A stretch of DNA of 29,356 nt, taken from DAOTYX01 sp034434635. Its GTDB lineage: Bacteria > Chloroflexota > Anaerolineae > B4-G1 > DUEL01. The notes under the pieces were generated by a model. That model had not been told where the DNA came from. It worked only from the letters and a program-made list of their open reading frames with translations, and made no database searches. Made by a program: the position numbers and the translations under genes. The DNA is taken from the NCBI GenBank assembly GCA_034434635.1, contig DAOTYX010000115.1, positions 1 through 29,356 on the forward strand, given 5' to 3'. Of the stretch, positions 1-7,792 are shown in pieces. Within the stretch, counting starts at the first letter, position 1. Each line of letters starts with the position of its first letter.

Positions 1-2
1 CT

Positions 3-46
3 GCGGCGACGGAGTCGCCGCTTTCAAAGCGCCGACACGTCGGCGC
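3..46. repeat. Two adjacent palindromes (REP-like)
   Basis: Two perfect hairpins stand side by side. GCGGCGAC (3-10) pairs with GTCGCCGC (14-21), and GCGCCGAC (29-36) pairs with GTCGGCGC (39-46). The arms are separated by short TTTCAAA- and GTCCAAA-like linkers. The element lies between the T-box terminator and the off-window gene it would control. It looks like a dispersed palindromic repeat rather than a terminator, because no T-tract follows on either strand. Confidence 0.6.
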
Positions 47-115
47 AGTCCAAAGCCCACTCCAGGTTGTTCACACGTGCGCTGCCATCAGCACACAGGT
101 CCAGGCAGGTTCACA

Positions 116-153
116 GAAAACAAAAAGGCCCTCATCCCAAAGGGACGAGAGCC
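116..153 (-). terminator. T-box-controlled intrinsic terminator
   Basis: On the minus strand a 12-bp stem forms (142-153 with 127-138, two wobble pairs) around a 3-nt loop. A T-rich tract follows at 116-126. The 5' arm of the stem overlaps sequence that would otherwise form the T-box antiterminator, which is the usual mutually exclusive arrangement. Confidence 0.9.
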
Positions 154-516
154 ATGCTCCCGCGGTACCACCCTTCTTGCCCTGCACGTACAGGGCCACT
201 CTGCTGGCGACACACCATCGCCCCGTCCCGCTAACGGGGGACGACTCCGGCTGAGCCTACTGGGTGGGAGTTGGTAGATTGGGAGTTGGTAGATTGGGAG
301 TTGGTAGATTGGGGGAGAATCTAGGCCTACCAACTACCAATTTCCCAACTACCAATTTCCCAACTACCAGTTTCCCAACTACCAATGTACCAACCGTTCG
401 GTCAGCGGCTCCGGAGGGATTTTCGGCGCTGCTTCCGCGCCTGGCTCGCACCATCTCCAGGCTCTCTGTGGCGGCGTTGCGGCGCCTACTCGTCTCCATC
501 TTCGCCTTTGAACGTC
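127..516 (-). promoter_or_regulatory. T-box riboswitch leader, probably tRNA-Ile sensing (ileS-type)
   Basis: Reading the minus strand from about 516, the leader shows AGAGAGCC followed by GGTGCGAGCC (Stem I, about 432-462). A specifier region follows in which GAAA-ATC precedes CCTCCGGAGC, so the codon at 420-418 reads ATC (Ile). The linker GAGTAGGCTC lies near 250-262, a CCCG/CGGG hairpin near 225-240, and Stem III (CCCTG/CAGGG) at 180-195. The invariant T-box AGGGTGGTACCGCGG is at 174-160. The terminator follows immediately. The controlled gene, presumably an isoleucyl-tRNA synthetase, lies beyond position 1. The specifier call is less certain than the T-box itself. The leader is unusual in carrying a 130-nt tandem/inverted repeat between Stem I and the downstream helices. 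Confidence 0.9.
266..395. repeat. Inverted array of 15-bp (7+8) TTGG/CCAA repeats
   Basis: The left arm is three exact copies of GGGAGTTGGTAGATT (266-310). The right arm is four near-copies of CAACTACCAATTTCC (331-390). The right unit reverse-complemented is GGAAATTGGTAGTTG, a close relative of the left unit, so the arms can fold into a long imperfect hairpin around the palindrome TAGGCCTA (322-329). Each 15-mer reads as a 7-mer plus an 8-mer starting with TTGG. The array lies within the transcribed T-box leader. Confidence 0.9.
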
Positions 517-522
517 GGTTTC

Positions 523-551
523 ATTATGCCATAGAATGTCCTGACTGTCAA
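523..551 (-). promoter_or_regulatory. Sigma70-type promoter of the T-box leader
   Basis: On the minus strand TTGACA (551-546) and CATAAT (528-523) are separated by 17 bp. Transcription would start near 516, just upstream of T-box Stem I. It is divergent from the plus-strand promoter at 603-631. Confidence 0.85.
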
Positions 552-602
552 ATCAGCGATGCTCTATCAGGACTTCCGTGCGGCGTATTGCATGCACTGA
601 CC

Positions 603-631
603 TTGCACATTGTTTGCAGATACAGTACAAT
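603..631 (+). promoter_or_regulatory. Sigma70-type promoter of the molybdenum hydroxylase operon
   Basis: TTGCAC (603-608) and TACAAT (626-631) have a 17-bp spacer. The first gene starts 35 bp downstream with GGAGGA at 655-660. Confidence 0.75.
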
Positions 632-665
632 CATCATCAGGTCATGCCCCGAGCGGAGGACGAGA

Positions 666-1331
666 ATGAAAACGAGAGATCACTGGGAGACCTGGACTCT
701 GGCAGGGGATGTGCCGCTCCAGGCGTTCCTTGACCGGCCCGACAGCCCGCCGCTGCTGCGCCGCGCGCTCACCGGCGCGCTCCCCTGGCAGACCCGCAAC
801 GAGGTCGCCGTACATCGGCTGCTGGCTGCCCCCGCCATCGCGCCACAAGCAGTCGCTGCTCTGCTGGCCCTGGGGGCCACGGTGACCGTAGAGGGACCGG
901 ACAAGCCCAACACGGTGCCGCTGGAGGATTTCCTGGCGCAACCGGCAAGGGGGCGAGCGGCCGCACTACACCTCCCTGCCGCCCGTCCATCTCTCCGCTG
1001 GGGTTATGCCCAGGTCGCCCGCACTCCCACTGATGCCCCCATCGTCGCCGTCATCGCCGTCGTGGAGATGGAGAGGGGAAGCGTGCAGCAGGCGCGCCTG
1101 GCGCTGACCGGCGTCTGGCCGCAGCCGGTCCGCCTGGCCCGCGCCGCTGCCGATCTGCTCGGCGGCCCACTGAGCGATGCCCGCATCCACGCGGTGGCTG
1201 CCGCAGTGGAACGGGAAGTCGCCCCGAAGGGAGATTTCCTGGGTAGCGCCGAGTATCGCCGGGCGATGGCTGGCGTGCTGACCCGCCGCGCGCTGGAGCA
1301 GTGCCTTATCGAGGGAAAGAGCAATGAGTGA
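666..1331 (+). CDS. FAD-binding-type subunit of a molybdenum hydroxylase (N-terminally reduced)
   Basis: The 221-residue product resembles the medium (FAD) subunit of xanthine dehydrogenase/CO dehydrogenase-type enzymes. The stretch with LPWQTRNEVAVHRLL, then AVAALLALGATVTVEG and VPLEDFL, matches the second half of the flavin domain. The last 50 residues, with GDFLGSAEYRRAMAGVLTRRAL, match the CO_deh_flav_C domain. The usual N-terminal third, which carries the glycine-rich AGGTDL flavin motif, is absent, and the family is normally about 260-290 residues. The ATG at 666 has GGAGGA five bases upstream, and the reading frame 5' of it only translates the repeat array, so the short form is not a start-choice artefact. 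It overlaps the next gene by 8 bp (ATGAGTGA), implying translational coupling. FAD binding is doubtful; it may be structural or use another electron path. Confidence 0.75.
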   Translation: MKTRDHWETWTLAGDVPLQAFLDRPDSPPLLRRALTGALPWQTRNEVAVHRLLAAPAIAPQAVAALLALGATVTVEGPDKPNTVPLEDFLAQPARGRAAALHLPAARPSLRWGYAQVARTPTDAPIVAVIAVVEMERGSVQQARLALTGVWPQPVRLARAAADLLGGPLSDARIHAVAAAVEREVAPKGDFLGSAEYRRAMAGVLTRRALEQCLIEGKSNE

Positions 1332-4299
1332 CAAGAACCTCTCCATTACCCTGACCGTCAACGGCGTGACCCGGAGCCTGCAGGTCAAACGCGGCGAGAC
1401 GCTGCTGGACACCCTCCGTCGGGCCGGCTATGTCAGCGTCAAGCATGGCTGCAAGACCGGTGACTGCGGCGCCTGCACGGTGCTCCTCGACGGCGAGCCG
1501 GTGCACGCCTGCCAGATTCGCGCCACCGCCGCCGCCGACCATCACATCACCACCGTCGAAGGCCTGACCCCCACCCCTCCTATCCCCAATTTACCAATGC
1601 CCAATTTACCAATGACCAATGTACCAATGCCCAACCTCCACCCCCTCCAACAGGCCTTCATTGACACCGGCGCCATCCAGTGTGGCTACTGCACTCCGGC
1701 GCAGATCCTCACCGCCAAGGCCCTGCTCGACCGCAATCCCGATCCCACCGAGGCCGAGATCCGCGAGGCGTTGAGCGGCGTCCTTTGCCGCTGCACCGGC
1801 TACGTCAAGATTGTCCAGGCGGTGCAGCGGGCGGCGGCCATGCTGCGTGGCGAACCGGTCCCACCGTTCGCGCCGGTGCGCGTCACTCTGGCCGCGGAGG
1901 AGTCCTCTGCCAGCGTCGTCACGCGCCACTGTCACCCTACCGAGGAGGGTATCCAGCCGCCGCCGCTGGTCATCTCGCCGCCGGAGATGACCCCGCTGCA
2001 GGTCGTCGGGCAGGGGGAGCCCAAGGTGGACGGGGTCAAACTGGCGCTGGGCCGCCCGGCCTTCACCGACGACATCAAACTGGATGGCATGCTCTACGGC
2101 GCGCTGCTCACCAGCCCCCACGCCCACGCCCGCATCCGGCGGATTGATGCCAGCCGCGCCCGCGCCCTGCCCGGCGTCCACGCCGTGCTCACCTATCAGG
2201 ACATTCCCCGCGTCAAGTTCGCCTCTGGCGGACAGAGTTACCCTCAACCTTATCCCTACGATCAGGTCTGCCTGGACGACAAGGTGCGTCACGTGGGCGA
2301 CCGCGTGGCGGTCGTGGCCGCCGAGACGCCCGAACTGGCGCGGCAGGCCCTGCGGCTGATCGAGGTGGAGTACGAGGTCCTGCCTCACGTGCTGGACCCC
2401 GAAGAGGCGATGCGCGACGGCGCACCGGTCATCCACGACGAGCCGGACACCGACGGCATCCATGACGCCACCCATAACATCGTCCACCACATCGAGGCGG
2501 AGACGGGCGACGCAGCACGGGAGTGGGCCCGTGCGGACTACATCTTCGAGGGCGAATATCGCACCTCGCAACAGCAGCACGCCCACATCGAACCGCACGT
2601 CTGTATCACCTACTGGGATGAGGACGACCGGCTGGTGGTGCGCTCCAGCACCCAGGTGCCCTTCCACATCCGCCGCATGCTCGCGCCGCTGTTGGGACTG
2701 CCCGCACGGCGCATCCGCGTCATCAAGCCGCGTATCGGCGGCGGCTTCGGCAACAAGCAGGAGATGATCCTGGAGGACCTGTGCGCCCATCTCACCCTCG
2801 CCACCGGACGGCCGGTGCGCATGGAGTACAGTCGGGCGCAGGAGTTCACCAGTTCGCGCAGCCGTCACCCGCAGATCATGCGCTACAAGATCGGGGTGAC
2901 GAAGGACAAGGAGATCGTCGCTACCGAACTCTACCTCATCGGTGACACCGGCGCCTACGGCACCCACGGCCTGACCGTGCAGATGGTCGGCGGGCAACGC
3001 GGCCTGACGCTCTACAACGCCCCCTACTCGAAGTTCGTCTGCGACGTGGTCTACACCAACAAGCCCACCCCCGGCGCCTTCCGCGGCTACGGCGCGATGC
3101 AGTGCCTCTTCGGCATCGAGGCCCTCACCTCGGAGATCGCCGAGCGCATGGGTTGGGACGTCGTCGAGTTCAAGATGCGCAACGTCATCAAGGAAGGGGA
3201 GGCGTTGCGTATCGCCAAGGCGCTGGGTGAAGGGCGGGAGGGGTTTGAGCAGGAGATCCGCTCCAGCGGCCTGGCGCGCTGCGTCGAGGCGGGTATGGCG
3301 GCGATGGACTGGCACCGCAAGCAGGAGGAGATCCGCCGCCAGCCGCCCGAACTGCGCATCCGGCGGGGCCTGGGGATGGCGATCATGCTACACGGCAGCG
3401 GCATCGCCGGACTGGACATGGCCGCGGCGACGATCAAGATGAACGATGACGGCTCCTTCAACCTGCTGGTCGGCGCCACCGACATCGGCACAGGGTCCGA
3501 CACCATCCTGGCCCAGATCGCCGCCGAGGTGCTCGGCGTGCCCCTGGAGGACATCATCGTCTACTCGTCGGACACCGATTTCACGCCGTTCGACAAGGGG
3601 GCCTATGCCTCCAGCACCACCTACATCAGCGGCGGGGCGGTGCGCAAGGCAGCGCTGCAGGTGGCCGAGCAGATCAAGGAGCACACCGCCACTATGCTGG
3701 GCCTGAAGTCCACAGAGGGGTTGGTGTTGCGCGACCGCAAGGTCCACGCCCCCGACGGGCGCACGGTCACCCTGGAAGTGGTGGCGCTGAACAGCCTCCA
3801 CCTGCAGGAGCAACACCAGATCATGGCTACCGCCTCCCACATGAGTTACACCAGTCCTCCGCCCTTCGCCGCGCAATTCGTAGAGGCGCTGGTGGACACC
3901 GACACCGGTCAGGTGACAGTGGAGCGGGCGCTGATGGCGGTGGACCCTGGTCGGGTGGTCAATCCCATCACCGCCTCCGGGCAGATCGAGGGCGGCATGC
4001 TGCAGGCCCTGGGGTTCGCCCTCTGCGAGGAGATGGTCTACGACGCAAAAGGCCGGCTGCTCAATCCCCGCCTGGGGCCTTACCACATCTACAAGTGCAA
4101 TGAGACACCCCGCATAGAAGTGATCCTGGTGGAGAGTGACGAGCCCAGTGGGCCGTTCGGGGCCAAGTCCATCGCTGAAATCCCACTGGATGGCGTCGCA
4201 CCGGCCCTGGCCCACGCTATCTACACTGCCACCGGGGTCTGGCTGCGGGAAGTGCCGTTCACACCCGAGCGGGTCTGGCACGCCCTGCACGGCGGATAA
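1324..4299 (+). CDS. Fused 2Fe-2S / molybdopterin hydroxylase subunit (XdhD-like)
   Basis: This 991-residue protein joins the small and large subunits of a xanthine dehydrogenase-family enzyme. Residues 1-170 are the two-cluster iron-sulfur part: plant-type ferredoxin cysteines C43, C48, C51 and C63, then C120, C123, C155 and C157 in the helical domain. From about 220 the molybdopterin domains follow, with GGGFGNKQE near 472, GAFRGYGAMQ near 584 and the catalytic glutamate in GAKSIAE at E952. The order and length resemble Escherichia coli XdhD (fused, next to a separate FAD protein) more than CO dehydrogenase, whose AYRCSFR loop is absent. The substrate is unknown; a purine or aldehyde is plausible. 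Residues about 84-104 are an in-frame insertion of PNLPM-type repeats between the two iron-sulfur domains, encoded by a 15-bp DNA repeat. No cofactor-insertion (XdhC-type) gene is nearby. Confidence 0.88.
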   Translation: MSDKNLSITLTVNGVTRSLQVKRGETLLDTLRRAGYVSVKHGCKTGDCGACTVLLDGEPVHACQIRATAAADHHITTVEGLTPTPPIPNLPMPNLPMTNVPMPNLHPLQQAFIDTGAIQCGYCTPAQILTAKALLDRNPDPTEAEIREALSGVLCRCTGYVKIVQAVQRAAAMLRGEPVPPFAPVRVTLAAEESSASVVTRHCHPTEEGIQPPPLVISPPEMTPLQVVGQGEPKVDGVKLALGRPAFTDDIKLDGMLYGALLTSPHAHARIRRIDASRARALPGVHAVLTYQDIPRVKFASGGQSYPQPYPYDQVCLDDKVRHVGDRVAVVAAETPELARQALRLIEVEYEVLPHVLDPEEAMRDGAPVIHDEPDTDGIHDATHNIVHHIEAETGDAAREWARADYIFEGEYRTSQQQHAHIEPHVCITYWDEDDRLVVRSSTQVPFHIRRMLAPLLGLPARRIRVIKPRIGGGFGNKQEMILEDLCAHLTLATGRPVRMEYSRAQEFTSSRSRHPQIMRYKIGVTKDKEIVATELYLIGDTGAYGTHGLTVQMVGGQRGLTLYNAPYSKFVCDVVYTNKPTPGAFRGYGAMQCLFGIEALTSEIAERMGWDVVEFKMRNVIKEGEALRIAKALGEGREGFEQEIRSSGLARCVEAGMAAMDWHRKQEEIRRQPPELRIRRGLGMAIMLHGSGIAGLDMAAATIKMNDDGSFNLLVGATDIGTGSDTILAQIAAEVLGVPLEDIIVYSSDTDFTPFDKGAYASSTTYISGGAVRKAALQVAEQIKEHTATMLGLKSTEGLVLRDRKVHAPDGRTVTLEVVALNSLHLQEQHQIMATASHMSYTSPPPFAAQFVEALVDTDTGQVTVERALMAVDPGRVVNPITASGQIEGGMLQALGFALCEEMVYDAKGRLLNPRLGPYHIYKCNETPRIEVILVESDEPSGPFGAKSIAEIPLDGVAPALAHAIYTATGVWLREVPFTPERVWHALHGG
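1585..1636 (+). repeat. 15-bp repeat array inside the hydroxylase coding region
   Basis: CCCAATTTACCAATG occurs at 1585-1599 and 1600-1614. A variant, ACCAATGTACCAATG, is at 1615-1629, and a partial CCCAACC follows. The unit is five codons (PNLPM, PNLPM, TNVPM, PN), so the frame is kept. It belongs to the same CCAA/TTGG family as the T-box array. Confidence 0.9.
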
Positions 4300-4380
4300 G
4301 CCGCGGGAACAGCCCGGCCATTGTGCTCGGCCTATCGTCATCGCCACAGTCCATTCTGCCGATTGCGACAGGGGGATCAT

Positions 4381-4755
4381 GTGGGCACACAACTGGCATT
4401 GATCGTCGAGGACAACCAGGACCTGGCTCTGCTTTTTGCGATGACGCTCGAGACCGCCGGCTTTCTCACCGAGATCTCTGCGGACGGCCATGAGGCTATC
4501 CGCCGCCTGCAGGCGGTTACTCCCAACGTGGTGCTGCTGGACCTCCACCTGCCTGGCCTGCCTGGAGAGGAAGTGTTGCGGTACATCCGCAACGAGGTGC
4601 GGTTGGCGCACACCCGCGTTATCGTTGTCACTGCTGATGCCCGCGCCGCAGGACTGATCGAGGGCGACGCTGACCTCACCCTCATCAAACCGGTGAGCAT
4701 GGAACAGTTGCGGGAATTGACCGTGCGCCTGAGCGCCAAACCCTCGGGACCATGA
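4381..4755 (+). CDS. Stand-alone response-regulator receiver domain (CheY-like)
   Basis: The 124-residue protein is a single receiver domain without an output domain. The acidic pair E10/D11, the phospho-acceptor D54 (LLDLHLPG), the switch T84 (VVTADA) and K103 (LIKPVS) are all present, so it should be phosphorylated by a histidine kinase. No kinase lies in the window. The GTG at 4381 is chosen because AGGGGG lies 5-6 bases upstream and the frame then begins right at the first beta strand. A TTG at 4321 would add 20 unconvincing residues. The stop overlaps the next start by 4 bp (ATGA), so it is co-translated with the VanW-family gene. Confidence 0.85.
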   Translation: MGTQLALIVEDNQDLALLFAMTLETAGFLTEISADGHEAIRRLQAVTPNVVLLDLHLPGLPGEEVLRYIRNEVRLAHTRVIVVTADARAAGLIEGDADLTLIKPVSMEQLRELTVRLSAKPSGP

Positions 4756-6587
4756 CTCACGGATCGCAGACCTCCCATAGGGGCGAAGCGTTTTCAGCGC
4801 AGGGCGCTGCAAAGGCTTCGCCCCTACTGCATATCCTCCTGCTCCTCGTCACTCTGGCGATCGGCCTGGCGCTCCTCCTGTGGGGATTCGAGGCATGGTG
4901 CGCCGACCGCATCTACCCTGGCGTGACGGTGTGGGGGGTGCACGTCGGCGGCCTGCACCCCGCTGAGGCGGCGGCGAAACTGCGCCAGCACCTGGAGATC
5001 CGCCCCGGCTCCACCCTCACCCTGCGCGGGCCGGACCTCTCCTGGGGCGCACCGCTGAGCGACCTGGGAATCTCCGTGGCGGCAGAGGAGACTGCCGCCC
5101 GCGCCTTCCAGGTGGGACGCGCCCCCAGTGAAGGGCTGCTCGACCACCTGCGCTTGCTCTTCGCCGGCCAGGCGCTCGCCCCCATCCTCTCCTTCGACGA
5201 GCCGCGCGCCCGTCTCTACCTGCAAGCCCTGGCCGAGCAGATAGACCAGCCGGCGGTGGACGCCACCCTCCGCCTTCAAGATGGCGTACCGGTAGCCCTG
5301 CCCGCCCAGACCGGCCGCGCGGTGGACATCGAAGCCAGCCTGGTCGCGCTCCGCGCCGCTCTGAGCGACCCGTCCGCAAGCGTCGTGACTTTGGTCGTGC
5401 GTCCGCTGCTGCCGCAGGTGGCCGACGCCGGGCCGGCCCGTGAGCGCGCGGCGGCGCTGCTCGCCCAGCCCTTCACCCTGGTGCTCCCCAACCCCCGCGA
5501 GGGCGACCCCGGCCCATGGACGCTGCTGCCCGAGCAACTGGCGGCCATGCTCCTGGTCCGCCCCGCCGACGACGGTCTGGAGGTGACGTTGGACCCGGCG
5601 CCGCTCCGCTCCCTTCTGGAGAGCCTGACGTCCACCCTGGCCATTCAGCCGGTGGACGCGCGTTTTCACTTCGACGAGACGACAGGACAACTGATCGCCA
5701 TCGCGCCATCCGCCGATGGACGGGCGCTGGACGTCGAAGGCAGCCTGCAGAGCGTGCTCTCGGCCGTCGCCGCCGGCCAGACGACCGCGCCGCTGGTGCT
5801 GCAGACCGTGCCGCCGCGCTACCCCGACACCGCCACCGCCGAGGCCCTGGGCATCCGCGAGTTGGTGGCGATGGGGGACTCCTACTTCATTGGCTCCCCC
5901 TCCGGCCGCGATCACAACATCCGCCTGGCCGCCACGAAGTTCGACGGGGTGATCATCGCGCCAGGGGAGACCTTCTCCTTCAACCACTTCCTGGGCGAAG
6001 TGAGCGCCGAGGCGGGCTACGACGAGGCGTATGTCACGGCGGGGGAGCAGTACGCCATCGAGGTGGGCGGTGGCATCTGTCAGGTCTCCACTACCGCCTT
6101 CCGCGCCGCGTTGCGGGGCGGCTACCCGATCGTCGAGCGCTGGTTCCACCGTTACCGTGTGGGCTACTACGAACTGCGTGGCTACGGGCCGGGGCTGGAT
6201 GCAACCGTCTACGCGCCGTCGGTGGACTTCCGTTTCACCAACGACCGACCCACCCCCCTGCTGATCGAGACGGAGGTGGAGGAGGCAAGCCATCGCCTGA
6301 TCTTCCGCTTCTACTCCACGGATGACGGCCGGCAGGTGGAGGTCGGAGCACCGGTGCTTGGCGCGGAGGTCCCGCCCGGGCCGCCGATCTATCAGTTGGA
6401 TGAGACGTTGCCGCCGGGCACGGTGACGGAGTGGCAGACGGCAGCGAATGGGCTGACCGCCACCGTTGAGCGCTGGGTCCGCGATGCGGCCGGGAACCTG
6501 CTCTATCATGACGTCTTCGTCAGCCGCTACGAGCCGCGCCGCGCAGCATACCACTACGGTCCCGGCTATGAACCGCCGCAACAATAA
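4752..6587 (+). CDS. VanW-family membrane-anchored envelope protein
   Basis: The 611-residue protein begins with a short cytoplasmic tail and a transmembrane helix (about 27-46, LLHILLLLVTLAIGLALLLW). YPGVTVWGVHVGGL then opens a putative peptidoglycan-binding region (PG_binding_4 type, about 55-350) of repeated alpha/beta segments. The VanW domain occupies about 375-510. It contains SYFIGSPSGRDHNIRLAA, GETFSFNHFLG, EVGGGICQVSTTAFRAAL and a region ending FRFTNDRPTPLLIE. A beta-rich tail follows. VanW proteins are cell-envelope proteins of unclear biochemistry, linked by name to vancomycin-resistance clusters. No van ligase genes are present here, so a housekeeping wall role is more likely. The first 25 codons contain a dispersed palindrome. 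The start overlaps the receiver-domain gene by ATGA. Confidence 0.85.
   Translation: MTHGSQTSHRGEAFSAQGAAKASPLLHILLLLVTLAIGLALLLWGFEAWCADRIYPGVTVWGVHVGGLHPAEAAAKLRQHLEIRPGSTLTLRGPDLSWGAPLSDLGISVAAEETAARAFQVGRAPSEGLLDHLRLLFAGQALAPILSFDEPRARLYLQALAEQIDQPAVDATLRLQDGVPVALPAQTGRAVDIEASLVALRAALSDPSASVVTLVVRPLLPQVADAGPARERAAALLAQPFTLVLPNPREGDPGPWTLLPEQLAAMLLVRPADDGLEVTLDPAPLRSLLESLTSTLAIQPVDARFHFDETTGQLIAIAPSADGRALDVEGSLQSVLSAVAAGQTTAPLVLQTVPPRYPDTATAEALGIRELVAMGDSYFIGSPSGRDHNIRLAATKFDGVIIAPGETFSFNHFLGEVSAEAGYDEAYVTAGEQYAIEVGGGICQVSTTAFRAALRGGYPIVERWFHRYRVGYYELRGYGPGLDATVYAPSVDFRFTNDRPTPLLIETEVEEASHRLIFRFYSTDDGRQVEVGAPVLGAEVPPGPPIYQLDETLPPGTVTEWQTAANGLTATVERWVRDAAGNLLYHDVFVSRYEPRRAAYHYGPGYEPPQQ
4778..4826. 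repeat. Nested palindrome in the 5' end of the VanW-family gene
   Basis: TAGGGGCGAAGC (4778-4789) pairs perfectly with GCTTCGCCCCTA (4815-4826). Inside, CAGCGC (4795-4800) pairs with GCGCTG (4804-4809). The element encodes residues about 9-25 of the protein, the tail before the membrane helix. It looks like a mobile palindromic repeat fixed in frame. Confidence 0.8.
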
Positions 6588-6619
6588 GCGCACGACTCAT
6601 CGCATCCGCCATGGCCTGC

Positions 6620-6648
6620 TTGCCATGATACCGTTTTTGCAGTAAACT
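6620..6648 (+). promoter_or_regulatory. Candidate promoter of the surface-protein gene
   Basis: TTGCCA (6620-6625) and TAAACT (6643-6648) are 17 bp apart, in the 114-bp gap before the gene at 6702. The -10 is imperfect. Confidence 0.5.
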
Positions 6649-6701
6649 GGACGTCGTCAGGCACAAGAGGCTCCCAATATGTCTGCGGTGGAGGGACATC
6701 C

Positions 6702-7790
6702 ATGAGCCCACAGCACTGGTCAATGAAGCGGTTCTTGCCGATGGCAGGAATCCTCGTAGTAGCGTTGGTGCTGCTTTGTCCGCTCGCGGCGCTTTCCCCT
6801 GCGCCGGGGCTGGCCGCACAGCCTCGTCCCACCCTGACCTTTACGCCGCTCCCTTCGGCCGTGCCCACCGAACAGCCGGTGCAGCCGGCGGCTCCGCCAC
6901 CATCGGCGGCTTCCTGTGAGTCCATCTGCGGTCAGGTGATCAACCTGGGGAGCAACGCCGGTGAGCCGGGACAGACCATCGCCTTCGCCGGCGCGGGTTG
7001 GTCGCTGGAGACGGGCACCGACGATGCGGGCAATTTCGGCTACGGGCGCCTGGGAACGGACGTGGGCCTGCTCAACCTGGTCGTCCCCACCGACAGCGAC
7101 CTGCACCCCACCGTCGGCAACATCGCCCTGGCCCCGGTCCCTGGCTGGGCCATCATCGTGAACATCGGCGTTTACCGCGGCAGCCAGGTCTTCTCGCCGC
7201 TGCTCCTGCCCACGCTACGAGTCGAGCCCACATCCGTGCGCCCGGGCGATCGGCTGACCTACACCGTGCAGGTGGAGAACCGGTTATCCTCCAAGATCTC
7301 CGGCGTCATGGTGACTGACCTCTTGCCGACAGGGCTCAGTCTGGTGGCGGTGACCAGCGACCGCGGTGACACGGTCCACAGCGGCAACTATGGCGCGGCC
7401 TTTATTGGCGACCTGGAGCCCGGAGGGCAGGTCACCGTGCGCATCCTGGCCGATGTGGCCGCAGACGCCCCCGTCGGCGCGCTGCGCAACACCGTATCGT
7501 TCATCTACCGCGAGCACGCCGCAGCCCAGGCCAGTGTCCCCGTCTCTGTCAGACAGGCGGCTGCCCAACCCGCGGCGCCGACGGCTGCCCCGCGTGCGGC
7601 CGCCACGCCCGCTTCGGCCATTACCGCCACGCCGCAGGGCCTGCCCTCGACCGGGCCGACCTTCCTGCCTTCCACCGGCATTGGGCTCACCGCGCTTGGC
7701 GCAGGTCTGGCTCTGGGCGCTGCGGCGCTGACGGCCCGTCGCCTGCGAAGGCACCGCGCGCCGAAACCGACGGGGGAAGGAGAGTCATAA
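6702..7790 (+). CDS. Secreted DUF11-type surface protein with LPSTG sorting signal
   Basis: The 362-residue product has an N-terminal signal peptide (basic MKRF, then a hydrophobic stretch to about residue 35 and ALA-type residues). A Pro/Thr/Ala-rich linker follows. Next is a short domain around SCESICGQVINLGSNAGEPGQTIAFAG-like sequence. From about 170 to 280 comes a DUF11 beta-sandwich (VRPGDRLTYTVQVEN, VTDLLPTGLSLV). The C terminus carries LPSTGPTFLPSTG, a hydrophobic helix and RRLRRHR, which is the layout of a sortase-anchored protein with the LPXTG signal duplicated. No sortase gene is in the window. Start 6702 has GGAGGG (6690-6695) at good spacing. The function is probably structural or adhesive at the cell surface. 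Confidence 0.8.
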   Translation: MSPQHWSMKRFLPMAGILVVALVLLCPLAALSPAPGLAAQPRPTLTFTPLPSAVPTEQPVQPAAPPPSAASCESICGQVINLGSNAGEPGQTIAFAGAGWSLETGTDDAGNFGYGRLGTDVGLLNLVVPTDSDLHPTVGNIALAPVPGWAIIVNIGVYRGSQVFSPLLLPTLRVEPTSVRPGDRLTYTVQVENRLSSKISGVMVTDLLPTGLSLVAVTSDRGDTVHSGNYGAAFIGDLEPGGQVTVRILADVAADAPVGALRNTVSFIYREHAAAQASVPVSVRQAAAQPAAPTAAPRAAATPASAITATPQGLPSTGPTFLPSTGIGLTALGAGLALGAAALTARRLRRHRAPKPTGEGES

Positions 7791-7792
7791 GC

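Noticed and set aside
264..665. In-frame extension of the FAD-type subunit upstream of 666
   Set aside because: It would translate the T-box repeat array and cross the promoter at 603-631; the ATG at 666 has an ideal Shine-Dalgarno.
1606..3315. A minus-strand open frame of 569 codons opposite the molybdenum hydroxylase
   Set aside because: Shadow of a GC-rich gene; no start signal or recognisable domain.
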